DNA of 64,000 nt from Peronospora farinosa (Eukaryota; Oomycota; Peronosporomycetes; Peronosporales; Peronosporaceae). The notes under the pieces were generated by a model. The model saw nothing but the letters and a program-made list of their open reading frames with translations, was not told where the DNA came from and made no database searches. The stretch is taken from the NCBI GenBank assembly GCA_947646735.1, contig CANTFK010000726.1, positions 62,001 to 126,000 of the forward strand, written 5' to 3'. Every line of letters begins with the position of its first letter. The first letter of the stretch is position 1. The translations under genes and the position numbers were made by a program. This document shows positions 21,976-33,054 of the stretch, in pieces.

Positions 21976-24307
21976 ATGCATCGCCTGGAACAATCAGGTC
22001 ACTGCTGGGACAAGAGTCAGAGAGCTAGAAATCTGTTTACTATTTTAAATGACAAGACATCTTTCCAGCAGCTCGTGAATGATCTTTTTCGGCCTTTTGA
22101 GTCACAGGTCGATCAAATTATAGCGCTCCATGGGGAAGAGACCATCACTCTTGATGAACCCAAATGTACTAAAATAATTTTAGCCAATGAAAAGAAGACA
22201 ACAGATGTTGAAGTGGCTACACACCACTTTACGACGGTCATTGGAGGAGCCATAGCAGGCATGAAACAACTCGGTACGCGAGAAATTGTAATTGTAATTG
22301 TAATTGTAATTGTAATTGTAGTAGCTAGAAGAACTAAAAATGTGAATGTGTTTTTTGTTGCAGCATATGGAGAAGTTTTAGTATGGAGAACAAAGAGAAA
22401 ACGGCTGAGAAAACGAGAGAGAAATGACACGTCAATGGAGAATACGACCATTCATACGTCTACATGCAAAGGTGTCGTGTCAATTGAGTGTAAAGACAAG
22501 GAATTTAGTGTCAAAGTATCACACAATGCAAGTGGAAAGTCAAGAAAAGTGTTGTTAGGTAAAGAAAATGGTTCAAAAGCAGGGCTTTTTTTCTTGCTAC
22601 TAAGTGGGAAATGGTATCGTGTCTAACAGGTCACTCTTTTTGTTGTTGTCGTTTGTGTTTAGTTGTGGACTGGATTAGTGAAGCAGAGAGCATTTTAGCT
22701 GCACAAAATGTACTAACGAGATTGGGATATGATGTTGTGGGTGCAACTTTTGTCATAGCGACAAATACAACTGTGTTGCAGAGTTTAAAATCAGCTCAAG
22801 TGATGTTTTGCTGCTTGTGGAATCCCTCTCATGGTGTGAAAGTCAATACGTTAATGCTTGCACACGGCTCGAGTAATGGATCAGCCAGTTGTGCATGTCA
22901 GCAGACTGAAAATAGTAACGAACAAGGTTTGAAGAAGTGCTCACAAATTAGACACAATAACGAGAATATGTTTGCTGAAGTGGATCTTTCAGTTCAAGTG
23001 AGTTTGAGCTATCGCACAGCAGAGTATCAAGTACGTTCATAATTTCAAATTGATTTGTAGTACGCAAAAGTGTAAAGCATTTTGTAACCCGGTCATATTG
23101 GTAGGCCAACAATCCAAGCGAAGACCGTAGCGTGAACATTGTGAAGGCGGCGGATGCTGGTCTACAAATTAACGCGGTATTTGACGGCCACGGTGGCTCC
23201 AGGGCAGTAGAGTACGTGGATGCCGAACATGTGATATCGCGTGACTACGCGTACTAACACTGGATATGTGCTACGTATAGGCAACTCCGCACATCGCTTT
23301 GCCAGCACATACTTGCGGAAGTTACTTCCACAAACTCCAGCGACGAAGTCTGTGCGATTGTCAAGAGTGCTTTTCATCGTTCTGATGAGGAATTGAAGCA
23401 GTCACTCTTAGCTCTTCCCTCAAATATTTACATGTCAAAGGGCTACTGTAACGCTGGATCGTGCGTGGTCATTGCGTTGTTTATAAATGCGGTGCTCTAT
23501 GTCGCGAATGTTGGAGACTGTGCTGCTGTACTAGGAAAAGTAAGCAACGAGACTCAAGAACTTCAGGCGATTGAAGTATCAGTTGATCATTCGTGCAATA
23601 ATCCACACGAAACGAAACTCGTGGTCGAGCGCTCTCACGATCGCAACGCTATCAGGATGAGCAAAGACGATCAAGCAACTGGAGCAGGCGCCATTAGTGT
23701 TAAACGTGTAGCTGGAAGTCTGGCGATGACACGCGCGTTTGGTGACTTCTATCTCAAGTGTCCAGAGCTGAGTTCGACTCCCTTTAAGGTAATTGACACA
23801 CTTTGTTTTCGTTGTTGCTGTCGACAGCTTAATAGTGTCTGCTGTTGGCTGACTACAGAGCAAAGTACCGTACATTACGTCAGAGCCCAGTATTACTACT
23901 GTGTACATGGATGGCAGCGAAAAGTACGTTGTATTGGCAAGCGACGGCTTATGGGACGTCATGACACCACAAGAGGCTGTTTATATTGTGGACAAGTTTG
24001 GTACAGTGACGATAACTTTTATAGACCGGAATGCGCACTGGACTAATTGTCTGCCTATTTGTGAATAGACCCGGAGCAGTCTTTGTTCTTTACGACTGTC
24101 AGTGCTGCTCTTATTCATGCTGCTTTGGAAAAGATTGCGCATAGAGATGGATTAATGATGCACGAACTAATGGCGATGCCGAAAGGCTCAGTACGGAGAC
24201 GTTTTCATGACGACATGACATGCACTGTTGTCTACATCGACCATCACAACCGCTCGCAGCAGACTGTGGCCAGCCACAATACAACAGAGAGTCTAGTTAC
24301 AAGCTAG
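21976..24307 (+). CDS. PP2C-type Ser/Thr phosphatase with long N-terminal extension
   Basis: Seven exons: 21976-22273, 22364-22558, 22663-23030, 23105-23211, 23281-23788, 23859-24000, 24069-24307 (618 codons plus stop; phases fit). PP2C metal-binding and catalytic motifs are present: SEDRSVNIV, INAVFDGHGGS, VANVGDCAAVLG, RAFGDFYLKC, VVLASDGLWDVM and RRRFHDDMTCTVV. The enzyme is an Mg/Mn-dependent phosphatase. About 280 residues precede the catalytic core, including DWISEAESILAAQNVLTRLG and a Cys/Ser-rich part. No domain was recognised there. The true start may lie upstream of 21976. Confidence 0.88.
22285..22320 (+). repeat. (ATTGTA)6 microsatellite in a PP2C intron
   Basis: Six exact hexamers lie inside the first intron of the PP2C gene. 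The 90-nt intron keeps the reading frame, so retention would insert an Ile/Val-repeat peptide instead of stopping translation. Confidence 0.95.
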
Positions 24308-24398
24308 CACGGCATCTTCTCGAGCTGCTTACAAGCTGAAGGATGTAAGACGTCTTCTTCTGTGCATCCAGTGCTCTGTAAAATTGATATCTACCTGC

Positions 24399-24745
24399 AT
24401 GGTGGAACGAGATCCAACCTGTATCGTAAGTCGGAGCTCAAAAAAGGCAGCTTGTCAGCTCACTAACAATCTCAGGAGTCAACGCATTGCTTCAAATGCT
24501 ACGATCACATTTTCACTTGCTCTGATGTGAAATTACCGTTCATTGTCTTAATGCTGCTCTTGAACTATGAGCCGAGAGAATGGAATATTGGCTCCAAGGT
24601 CAATCGTTGTCACGCTATGCTCCGTCAAGAAGAAAATCGCTTTGGTTGTGCTGGTGCCTCAACGGTGGTCGTTGGGAAGGTGTAAGTATTAAAGCCTCAA
24701 TTGTGGTGCAGGTATTGTCCCGTTCTATATTCAAGAGTTCAATAA
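24399..24745 (+). CDS. Possible short spliced gene, unknown
   Basis: Three possible exons (24399-24425, 24476-24681, 24712-24745) use consensus splice sites (GTAAGT donors, CTCAG and TGCAG acceptors) and give 88 codons. The product has a Cys-rich start (ESTHCFKCYDHIFTC), then a hydrophobic LPFIVLMLLLNYEP. No family is recognised. Support is only that one frame stays open through the 206-nt middle exon and that splicing removes all stops. It fills the otherwise empty gap between PP2C and the SPX-MFS gene. It may be spurious. Confidence 0.3.
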
Positions 24746-24843
24746 GTCACATGGGTGCAAGGCTACTACAATATCATGTAGAGAAAGCACAAACGCACCG
24801 TTCAATACGTTGCGTCACTGACTTCTGTCAGCACGATGCTCGA

Positions 24844-27000
24844 TTAATCGTCGGAGGCAAGCTTGTGGTACACGCGGCTCGTGTAAAGAATTGTAAAAAG
24901 AGAAATGCCGATAAGAGGCACGAACGTCCAGTTAAGCACATATTGGATGCCGGGCAAGCCCACGACTGTGATCGCGACATCACCAATAGCCCGTCCAAAT
25001 GTGCCCGCTTCTGTAGCCAGCAATCCCGAGTTGAACGTGCCCTTTGCAAAAGACTTGGGGATCGTCTTGGACAATAGCGACATATTCACGCCTTCCAGCA
25101 CATTCGTGGAGATGAAAATAAGCACACCTCCCGCAACAAACTGCGCGACGGAGTAGTGTCCATAGTTCACAATAACACCCACACCGACAAACATGGCGGC
25201 TTCGGAAAACACAATCATCTCGCGGTCTTCGTAACGAAAACTCATACAGCCCACAATCATGTTTGTCGGGAACATCAGAAGCCCTAGTGCAGCAAGGTAC
25301 ATGCCGTTGTTGCTGGAACCCCAGTTGAAGTGATACATAGCGATTGTCGAACTCGCCGTGATAAGACACTCCAGCACCAGCTTGAGAACGATATAGATAA
25401 AAAGTGATGCCACGACGGGTACATTGTGCCGAAGGGAAGACAGGGTCGGAGGGGCACTTACCATCGAGGTTGCTCGCGAAACTAACGGCGTGTCTTCTCC
25501 CATTTCGACCGCCACTGCTAAAATACTCGAGTTTTTCATTCCGTTTTCCAGCATCGAGCGTCGACGTTCTAGAAAGCGTTCTCTCTCCAAACGGTTGGGC
25601 TCCTCAAACCAAATCAAAAGGGCAATGAGATAGATTGTCCACAGAGCAAACATGATCCAACCCGGCGAGGTTTCTGTCGTAATTTCGATACCGGCAAACC
25701 GGTAGTCAGGGAGATAGTGGAGTCCAGCCGCGAGGGCTGGGCCTGCTGCCATGCCGAGTGCACTAGCGGTCACAAACAGCGCCGAGGCCTGCGTTCGCTC
25801 CTCACGAGAATAGTTGTCGGCAATATAGCGACGATTAATAGCGCGAGCACCACCAAAACCATTGAGCATACGACCAGTCAAAGCCATAGCGACACTGTTG
25901 TATGAAAGCGCCATACCATACAGCAAGTTTCCCAGGATAAGGCATACAGTTGCAAAGCTCAGTGAGTGCTTGTACGAGCGATTAGCCCACCAACTATACA
26001 GCACCGCACTTGCAAGAGAGGCCACGGGCGTCATTCCCACAATAACACCACTCATAGAAGCCTCGGCACCCAACTCAGCCGCGTACTTGCCACTTGTCGG
26101 AGCCACGATATAGTAATTCGTCATATATAGGAACGTGTTCAGGATGTTAAGCAGACGCGATGGCTTTGACGCCTGCTTGAGTCTCTTAAGCATATCATAG
26201 GTCTCATCATCTTCATCTTCCGAAGAGTCAGCATCGAAGATAAGCGAACGTGCAGCCACTGCCTTGACGTACTGCGTCGACTTGTGCAGTCGGCGCCGCG
26301 CTTGACCGATCCGACTTAGCACTGGTTCATCTTCTGAAATAGTCCGCGTCAGAGCTTTACTCGTCGCGTCAGATGCTAGGCACACCTCTAATTTCCGTAA
26401 CTTGGTCAATGCTGAGCGAATACTGGCAATAATGGCCGAAATACCTTCATCATGATACAATTGCTGCATGTGGGAAGCCTGGGAGTCAGTGCGTGACGAC
26501 AAGTACGAGCCCATGATCTTGTATTCCTTGAGCGTTTTGTCATGTTTTTTGAGAATTTTTCGAATGCCCGTTGCATTGAGCTCAACAAAATGCAGCAATT
26601 GTACCAAATCATCGCCCACATGTCGGTACATGTCGGCAATTGAGTGCATTGCCTCTAAATCTCCTGCTGGGAGCTCCAATTGTTGTGTCCGAAGACCTTG
26701 TAATGTCGTAGCAAATTCACCCTGTTTCGTCAAAAAAAAGAGTACGACACGCTCCACTTCTGAGTCCAGTTCATGTTTAAAATCCTCTTGTTCTCCACGT
26801 GTTTCTTCATGCTGAGCTTCCACTACTATCCGCAATTTCTTTTTTAGCTGCTTGTACTCGAGATAATGACTATCAAAACATGACAAAATGGTAGGTAATA
26901 ACATGTCAAATAATAGTATCGTCTATTGTGATACACATAATACGTACCCTTTCCATTCGGGCCGCTGAGCTGCCGCGAGTTTCTTGGCAAATTGCACCAT
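24844..27000 (-). CDS. SPX-MFS membrane transporter
   Basis: Two exons: 26948-27000 and 24844-26869 with a 78-nt intron (692 codons plus stop). The first exon gives MVQFAKKLAAAQRPEWKG and joins HYLEYKQLKKKL, reproducing the canonical SPX start. The SPX domain (inositol-pyrophosphate sensor) covers about the first 190 residues and ends near LRKLEVCLA. A long MFS part with about 11-12 hydrophobic segments follows, including GRMLNGFGGARAINRRYIAD, typical of this family. SPX-MFS proteins of plants, algae and protists move phosphate at the vacuolar membrane. The role here is inferred from family. Tandem with the Ca2+ ATPase on the same strand, 180 bp apart. Confidence 0.9.
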
Positions 27001-27089
27001 TTATCAGCCACTGGTTCTTCCTCGCGTCTATTGGGATTTTCGGTCGAAATTCTAATAATGTAGAACTATATATAATTGGTTGGTTCCCT

Positions 27090-27142
27090 AAAATAGAGTC
27101 GGCTCGTTTAGTATAAATAACTCTATTTTACCAAAAATAGAG
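27090..27142. repeat. Inverted AAAATAGAG/CTCTATTTT motifs
   Basis: Three copies of a 9-bp word occur: AAAATAGAG at 27090, CTCTATTTT at 27121 and AAAATAGAG at 27134. The last two form a 9-bp stem with a 4-nt loop. They sit in the 180 bp between the Ca2+ ATPase stop (27180) and the SPX-MFS start (27000). They could affect 3'-end formation of the ATPase mRNA, or be chance. Confidence 0.5.
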
Positions 27143-27179
27143 CTGTGCGTTATTTTAGATGCCTGGTTGCTGGCTAGCA

Positions 27180-30179
27180 TTAGCATCGCAGCATCATACG
27201 CAGTGGAATGGCACAGGCACCCAAGCCGATGGAAATCGTCCACTGACCAGTCGTTAATGGTTTGCAGTTGAAAAATGACCCTGTATGCTCGACGATGATG
27301 AACTGCATGAGCATTTGGAAACACGTCACGCAAATGTATACGTGGTTTCTTGATAAACCCTCCAAGACATTGAGCTCGTCGTGAATCTTGCGGCAATTGA
27401 GCTCGTTAAAGAGCTGCATCCACACAAACGTGTTAAAGACAACCGTCATGTGTTGAGTCGGTTCATGCTTGACACCTTTCTCCAGATCGTTGAAACGCCC
27501 AGAAGGCACGTCTAGCAATTGTTCACCCATGAACGTAAGCAGGAGCAGTATTGTAAGCTGGTAAATGGACTGTCCAAGAATGTGCTTTATCATGACATTT
27601 GACAACAACGGCTTCGTCTTTGGGTACGGTCGACGTTCCAATAGAGCGGACGTTGGGGGTTCGGTGGCCAAAGCCAGCGATGCAAACGAGTCCATAATGA
27701 GATTCACCCACAATAACTGGACTGCTGTAAGTGGTGACTGCTCTAAAATCACTGCACCCATGAACGCAAGGCTAATTGCCACGACGTTTACCGTGAGCTG
27801 AAACATGAGGAACTTGGCGATCGAGTCGTATACATTGCGTCCCCATTTGATGGCGCTCACGATAGAAGAAAAGTTGTCGTCCATTAGGATAATGTCGGAT
27901 GCGTCTTTGGCGACAGCAGTTCCACTAATACCCATTGCAAAGCCGACGTTGGCTTTCTTCAAAGCAGGAGCGTCGTTCGTGCCGTCACCTGTCACAGCAA
28001 TAATCTGCGGACCATGGGGCATCAAATTAGACTGCATGAGACCAGCAACGAGCGTATACTTGTCCTTGGGGGACGAACGTGCCATGACACGCAGTAAAGG
28101 CCAAATCTTGTCAAACTCGGATTGGATGATGTTGCCATTGTTATCCAACACACGTGTACGAAATTCCTGGCCTTCAAGCACCAACGAGCCATCGCCCGGT
28201 GAAATAATGCCGCATTTTCCAGCTATTTGGCAAGCTGTTGTAATGTTGTCTCCAGTGATCATACGCACAATGATACCAGCGCGGCGGCAAAGCTCGATCG
28301 ATCCAGGTACCTCTTTACGGACAGGATCTTCAATGCCAACAATACAAATGCATGTTAGATCCTTCTCAACGTCATTGTCGGACCATTGATTGATCTCATC
28401 TGCTGAAGCCTCGACGTCACGGTAGGCAAGACATAGCGTACGATAGCCTTGGGAGGCAAACGTCTCAATAACAGTTGTGCCGATGATCCTCTTCTGATTG
28501 CTGTCAAGAGAGGTCACAGATCCATCAAGGCGCTTCACCTTGCTGCAGAATCCCAACACCACTTCCGTTGCACCCTTGGTGTAAATTCGGCAGGTACTCA
28601 CCGACCGTTTGACCACTATAGACATGCGTTTCTTCTTGCTGCTGAACGTAAGCATGCGACCAGTCTCGGTGTGTGCACGGACGCTCGTATAGTCCACGCC
28701 ACAGTCCCGTACGAATTGCAGCAAGGCACATTCGGTCTTGTTACCAGTGTGTTCTGGTGGTCCACCGGCGACTTTGGACGGGAGAATTTCAGCGGTCGAG
28801 TTAACGCACACGCCATTGCACAAGACGTCACGCGTGGACTCGGACATCTCATCGGTCGTCTGCGAGGCCGATGAAAAGGTGTGTCCTCCGATCCAAATTT
28901 GCATGACAGCCATGCGGTTTGTTGTAAGCGTGCCTGTCTTGTCCGAGCAAATTGTCGTGGCACTGCCCATGGTTTCGCAGGCATTCAAGTGGCGTACAAG
29001 GTTATTATCCATTAGCATTTTTTTCACCGAATAGGCAAGTGATATCGTCACTGCAAGAGGTAAACCTTCCGGGATGGCCACCACAAGCACCGTGATAGCC
29101 ACGATGAAAAACTGCAGATAGTCGCTGATGTACTTGGCCTTCCACTCTTTCTTGTTGTCACCAGTGAAATTATGCACCGAGAATCGAATCGACATAATGA
29201 TGAACACAAGCAAGGCTATAGCAATGCCAAGCTTACCAATGAGAATAGTCAAATGGTTGAGCTTGGTCTCAAGGGGGGACTGTCTTTCATTGCCGTATTC
29301 TTCCTTTTGCTCGACGATGCCATCAATCGCTTTCGACGAAGCAGGATCCAACGTCGTTGACACAGAAGATGGTACTAGATTTTCTTCAGCCTCCCTTGCT
29401 TTTTCCTTCGTGCCAAGGATAAGCTTTCTGATGATTTCTGCTTGAGAGTTTTCCCCCACACACACAACCAACATCTTGCCCAGACCTTCCATGACTTTTG
29501 TCCCTGAGAGGAGAAATGGGTTTTCCACACCCTTCACGGTCAGGTCGGACTCGCCAGTCATTGTTGACTCGTCCAGCTTGAGCTCTTTTTGATCAAATAC
29601 GATGCCATCCGCTGGAATAATGTCGCCCAAATTCACGCAAACGATGTCACCCACTACAAGTCTGAACTTGCTCACCTCTGCAGGCACACCATTGCGAATG
29701 ACTTTGATTTTCTCATCCTCCATGACGGCATTCAGAGCACGAAACTGCGCCTCTTTCTGGTAGTCGTTCACGGCCGTCACCATTGTTACCACAAGCACCG
29801 CAAAAAGGATACAAGCGCCTTCAATCCAGCCTGTGTCTGGGTCATCACTCACGGCGATCGCTAAGATGACCGAGAGAATGCCAGAAATTGATAATATAAT
29901 AACCGTCATGTCCTGAAAAGCGTCCCACAGATGCTCAATCAAGGTTTTGGCCCTAGGTGGTGTGACATAGTTGGACCCAAACGTGTCTTCACGCCGCTTT
30001 AGATCGACACTGTCCATGCTGTTTAGACCTTGATTAATGTCGACACTGAGCAATTTCGCAACACCGCTGACGCCTCCTACCTTGGCAAGTTGTTCGGCTT
30101 GGCATTCATGTTTCGTCTCAATGAGCCGGATCAGGTCACCGGTGACAAGTCTGAATAGACCACCAATGGTCTGCTCCAT
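27180..30179 (-). CDS. P-type calcium ATPase, PMCA (type IIB)
   Basis: A single exon of 999 codons encodes all P-type hallmarks: TMTGESD (actuator loop), ICSDKTGTLTTN (phosphorylated Asp), a nucleotide-binding region with KGATEVVLGFC, and VTGDGTNDAPALKKANVGFA in the hinge. The PEGLPLAV membrane motif and the AMGISGTAVAKDASDII stretch place it in the Ca2+-pump IIA/IIB group. The N-terminal region LNSMDSVDLKRREDTFGSN is PMCA-like. The enzyme uses ATP to pump Ca2+ out of the cytosol. The C-terminus stops soon after the last membrane segments, so no long calmodulin-binding tail is seen. It lacks introns, unlike most neighbours. Confidence 0.95.
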   Translation of the reverse strand: MEQTIGGLFRLVTGDLIRLIETKHECQAEQLAKVGGVSGVAKLLSVDINQGLNSMDSVDLKRREDTFGSNYVTPPRAKTLIEHLWDAFQDMTVIILSISGILSVILAIAVSDDPDTGWIEGACILFAVLVVTMVTAVNDYQKEAQFRALNAVMEDEKIKVIRNGVPAEVSKFRLVVGDIVCVNLGDIIPADGIVFDQKELKLDESTMTGESDLTVKGVENPFLLSGTKVMEGLGKMLVVCVGENSQAEIIRKLILGTKEKAREAEENLVPSSVSTTLDPASSKAIDGIVEQKEEYGNERQSPLETKLNHLTILIGKLGIAIALLVFIIMSIRFSVHNFTGDNKKEWKAKYISDYLQFFIVAITVLVVAIPEGLPLAVTISLAYSVKKMLMDNNLVRHLNACETMGSATTICSDKTGTLTTNRMAVMQIWIGGHTFSSASQTTDEMSESTRDVLCNGVCVNSTAEILPSKVAGGPPEHTGNKTECALLQFVRDCGVDYTSVRAHTETGRMLTFSSKKKRMSIVVKRSVSTCRIYTKGATEVVLGFCSKVKRLDGSVTSLDSNQKRIIGTTVIETFASQGYRTLCLAYRDVEASADEINQWSDNDVEKDLTCICIVGIEDPVRKEVPGSIELCRRAGIIVRMITGDNITTACQIAGKCGIISPGDGSLVLEGQEFRTRVLDNNGNIIQSEFDKIWPLLRVMARSSPKDKYTLVAGLMQSNLMPHGPQIIAVTGDGTNDAPALKKANVGFAMGISGTAVAKDASDIILMDDNFSSIVSAIKWGRNVYDSIAKFLMFQLTVNVVAISLAFMGAVILEQSPLTAVQLLWVNLIMDSFASLALATEPPTSALLERRPYPKTKPLLSNVMIKHILGQSIYQLTILLLLTFMGEQLLDVPSGRFNDLEKGVKHEPTQHMTVVFNTFVWMQLFNELNCRKIHDELNVLEGLSRNHVYICVTCFQMLMQFIIVEHTGSFFNCKPLTTGQWTISIGLGACAIPLRMMLRC

Positions 30180-30912
30180 GGTCCCTTCTCTTCCTCTTGC
30201 CCGAATGGGTACCTACTGACAGGTAGGGTGTAGTCCAACGTTGAATGCGTTTGTTTTAATGCGTCGGAAAGTTAATACCTACAGTGTCTACCGACTTTCG
30301 TTTAGCGTTGTCGGTGTGAGCATTCACGAATCTTATGCACATGAATATCGATGGCTCGATGAAGAAAAACATGAGACAGAATCTTCTTGCAACATCGCAT
30401 AAGCTATAAAAATAACTTGTGAGCGTTGAAGTTATTCCTGGGATGCTGAAGGATATGAACTCTTTTCCTGACTCGATCTTCGTATCGGTGGCGAAGCGAT
30501 CCGATTTAAAAAATTCATTGAAAGGGTCCATGTCAGCATGTGATAAGGAGTGCCATGCTCGTGCAAATTTGATGGACTGTTAACTCACTGATTCGGTGGC
30601 AAGTTACTGCTGACTGGAACACGTAGTCCCCAACGGAAAGCATTAACGCCATGCTAACGTCGCTTCTCACTTGTTCACTTACTATGTACCGCGTAGCTTG
30701 GAGTCAATAAGTCAGCAGTTACTCTGATTACAATCATCACCGATAGTCAGTGCATAAACAAATGTGCATGACCAACCTACACTTCAAGTTGAAGTAGTCC
30801 AAGGAAGTCACTTTTTATCCTCCAATCCCTGAACAAAACTCCATAATATTCAGCCAATCCACTAGCATCAGCTTCCCAGCCAACCAAAAGCTACTCACAT
30901 TACCATTTTGTC
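30180..30912. other. Divergent intergenic region with a doubtful ORF
   Basis: This is the shared upstream region of the Ca2+ ATPase (minus) and UTP4 (plus). A 91-codon minus-strand frame at 30256-30531 (MDPFNEFFKSDRFATDTKIE...) shows no family likeness and may be chance. Nothing else was recognised. Confidence 0.4.
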
Positions 30913-33054
30913 ATGACGCCCAAGCCTGCGAGCACCAAAAAGCGCAAGGCCGATGACGTGACCGCCTCCACGACGCTTCAAGTGCATCGCTGTCGTTTTG
31001 TGGACTGGATGCCTGCGGCTATTCACGCTTTATGCTTCAACGCTACAGGGGATCAGCTAGCCGTGGCTCGAGCCAATGGCGACGTTGAGATTTGGAATGT
31101 GGACCCGAAATGGCATCTCAAGTTTGTAATTTTTGGCTCCGAGTCAAGCCAAGTGTCGGCTCTTTGCTGGGAACCCAAGAACAATCGTCTCTTTGTATCG
31201 TCGCTGGACGGAACACTGTGGGAGATGGACTTTCAATTGTTGGGAAAGAAGAACGTGACGGATTCCAACGGTGGACCCATTTGGAGCATGGTCATGGACG
31301 TTGACAGTCAGCAATTGGCTGTAGGCTGTGAAGACGGACGTATTCGTCTCTTTTCGTACGCGGAGATCAACCAGATCTACTTCAGCAAAGGCTTCCTCAC
31401 TACTGGAGGACGCGTTGTGTCCCTAGCCTGGCACGCCAAGGCACAGAAGATTTTCTCGGGCAGTGAAGACGGTATTATTCACTGCTGGAATGCTATCACA
31501 GGACGAAGTGAGTCGCGGATTACGCTGGAAAATTTGGCCAAGCAAAAAACCGTCATCTGGTCTCTGGTCGTGCTGGATGACTTGACACTTGTGAGTGGAG
31601 ACTCGACGGGCAATCTCAGCTTTTGGAACGCACCTACTGGCACATTATTGCAAAAGTTTTCGCACTTGACTGCAGATATTTTGGCCATTTGTGTGAGTAA
31701 GAACAACAACTCACTGTTCTCGTCTGGTGTGGACAACCAAGTCGTCGAGTTTCGGCGCTCGGTCGCGGAAAGCGGGATGAGCACTTGGGCTTACTCGTAC
31801 AGCCACCGTGGACACAGCCACGACGTGCGTGCGCTGGCGCTATCGTCCAATAGTAGGTTGATGCTGGTTTCCGGTGGGATTGACACCCAGCTGGTGTGGT
31901 ACCTCGGCAGCAGATTCAGTTCCATTCGGCCGTCCAAAATAGCGTCCATGCCGTATCCGCATTCAATTGCTCTGGCGAATGAGAAGCGGGTATTACTGGT
32001 GCAAAAGTCAACCTCTCTGGACTTGTGGCGACTTGCCACGCAGTCGGCGGCCAGCAGTTTGATTACGCAGAAGCACAAGCTGCTGCTGCAGCTAAATATG
32101 GGCGATGCCTTGAACTTGTCATGCTCAGCAATGGCACCTAGCTCGAAATTTGTGGCGTGCTCAAACTCAAGAGAGCTGAAGCTGTTCGAGTTGGATGCTG
32201 AGCAGGATTTTCAGCCAAAAAAGGTCACCACGCTGCCGCGTAGTTTGACGGGACCTGCGCGCGTGCTGGCGTTCTCACCAGACTCAACCCGCCTGGTGAT
32301 CGCGTCGTCGTCGCACCAGATCCGTGTGCTGGATTTAACTAAGATGGAAGTTTTGAAGACGTTTAAGTCTGCTACGCCGGCCCTTGCAGAAGAAGACAGT
32401 ACTAGCGTGCCGTCTCCACTTCTTTCGCTGACCATTTCCTTAGATGGACAGTGGCTTGCCACAGGTGATGCTCTTAACAACATTGCCATTTACAACCTGG
32501 ACTCGATGCAATTCTACTGTCAGCTGCCTCGTCCGAGCGAGATGCACACTAACCTGGGCTTTAACCCATCGGGTAAGACTTTGGTTGTAACACTCGTGTC
32601 CAACAGCTTCGTGTGTTACGATGTGGAGACCAAGGGCCTCTCGGAATGGTACCGTCAGAACCACGAGCAGTTCCCTAAGGAACTCGTGGAGGGCCGCAAT
32701 ATCAAGGGCATGACGTTTGACCCCGCCAACCCGGACTTTCTCTACCTGTATTCACAGGTGAGTCTCTACCAGATCAACATGAGCAAACAGGCGGACCGAT
32801 CCGCCACGATGCCGTCCAAGAAGTCTCGCCGTCGTGCAATGAGCGTTGGCACCGAGTCCGACGGCAAGAACGATGCAGCCGAAGGGGAATTGGTAGAGCT
32901 GGAGGACGGTTTCTGTCGTGTGGTTAACCGCTACCGCCCGCTGTCGTTCGTCGATTTTGTCGTCGAAAATGAGATGATTATCGTAGAGACTCCGTGGCTG
33001 AAGGTGCTGAGTCGCTTGCCTGGTGCTCTTCACCGTCATAAGTATGGCAAATAG
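30913..33054 (+). CDS. UTP4: UTP4/Cirhin, WD40 ribosome-biogenesis protein
   Basis: A single exon of 713 codons with many WD40 repeats across nearly the whole length. Early repeats are the most diagnostic: HRCRFVDWMPAAIHALCFN, LAVARANGDVEIWNV and IWSMVMDVDSQQLAVGCEDG, which match the N-terminal pattern of UTP4 (Cirhin). UTP4 belongs to the t-UTP/UtpA complex of the small-subunit processome in the nucleolus and is needed for early 18S rRNA maturation. A basic low-complexity segment (PSKKSRRRAMSVG) lies near residue 640. The start MTPKPASTKKRKADD carries a likely nuclear localisation signal. Confidence 0.9.
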   Translation: MTPKPASTKKRKADDVTASTTLQVHRCRFVDWMPAAIHALCFNATGDQLAVARANGDVEIWNVDPKWHLKFVIFGSESSQVSALCWEPKNNRLFVSSLDGTLWEMDFQLLGKKNVTDSNGGPIWSMVMDVDSQQLAVGCEDGRIRLFSYAEINQIYFSKGFLTTGGRVVSLAWHAKAQKIFSGSEDGIIHCWNAITGRSESRITLENLAKQKTVIWSLVVLDDLTLVSGDSTGNLSFWNAPTGTLLQKFSHLTADILAICVSKNNNSLFSSGVDNQVVEFRRSVAESGMSTWAYSYSHRGHSHDVRALALSSNSRLMLVSGGIDTQLVWYLGSRFSSIRPSKIASMPYPHSIALANEKRVLLVQKSTSLDLWRLATQSAASSLITQKHKLLLQLNMGDALNLSCSAMAPSSKFVACSNSRELKLFELDAEQDFQPKKVTTLPRSLTGPARVLAFSPDSTRLVIASSSHQIRVLDLTKMEVLKTFKSATPALAEEDSTSVPSPLLSLTISLDGQWLATGDALNNIAIYNLDSMQFYCQLPRPSEMHTNLGFNPSGKTLVVTLVSNSFVCYDVETKGLSEWYRQNHEQFPKELVEGRNIKGMTFDPANPDFLYLYSQVSLYQINMSKQADRSATMPSKKSRRRAMSVGTESDGKNDAAEGELVELEDGFCRVVNRYRPLSFVDFVVENEMIIVETPWLKVLSRLPGALHRHKYGK

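Noticed and set aside
24580..25077. 165-codon plus-strand gene
   Set aside because: Its second half is antisense to the SPX-MFS coding sequence and it has no family likeness.
30256..30531. Small minus-strand gene upstream of the Ca2+ ATPase
   Set aside because: No domain, no signal peptide, no splice link to the ATPase; likely chance, kept only as a note in the intergenic entry.
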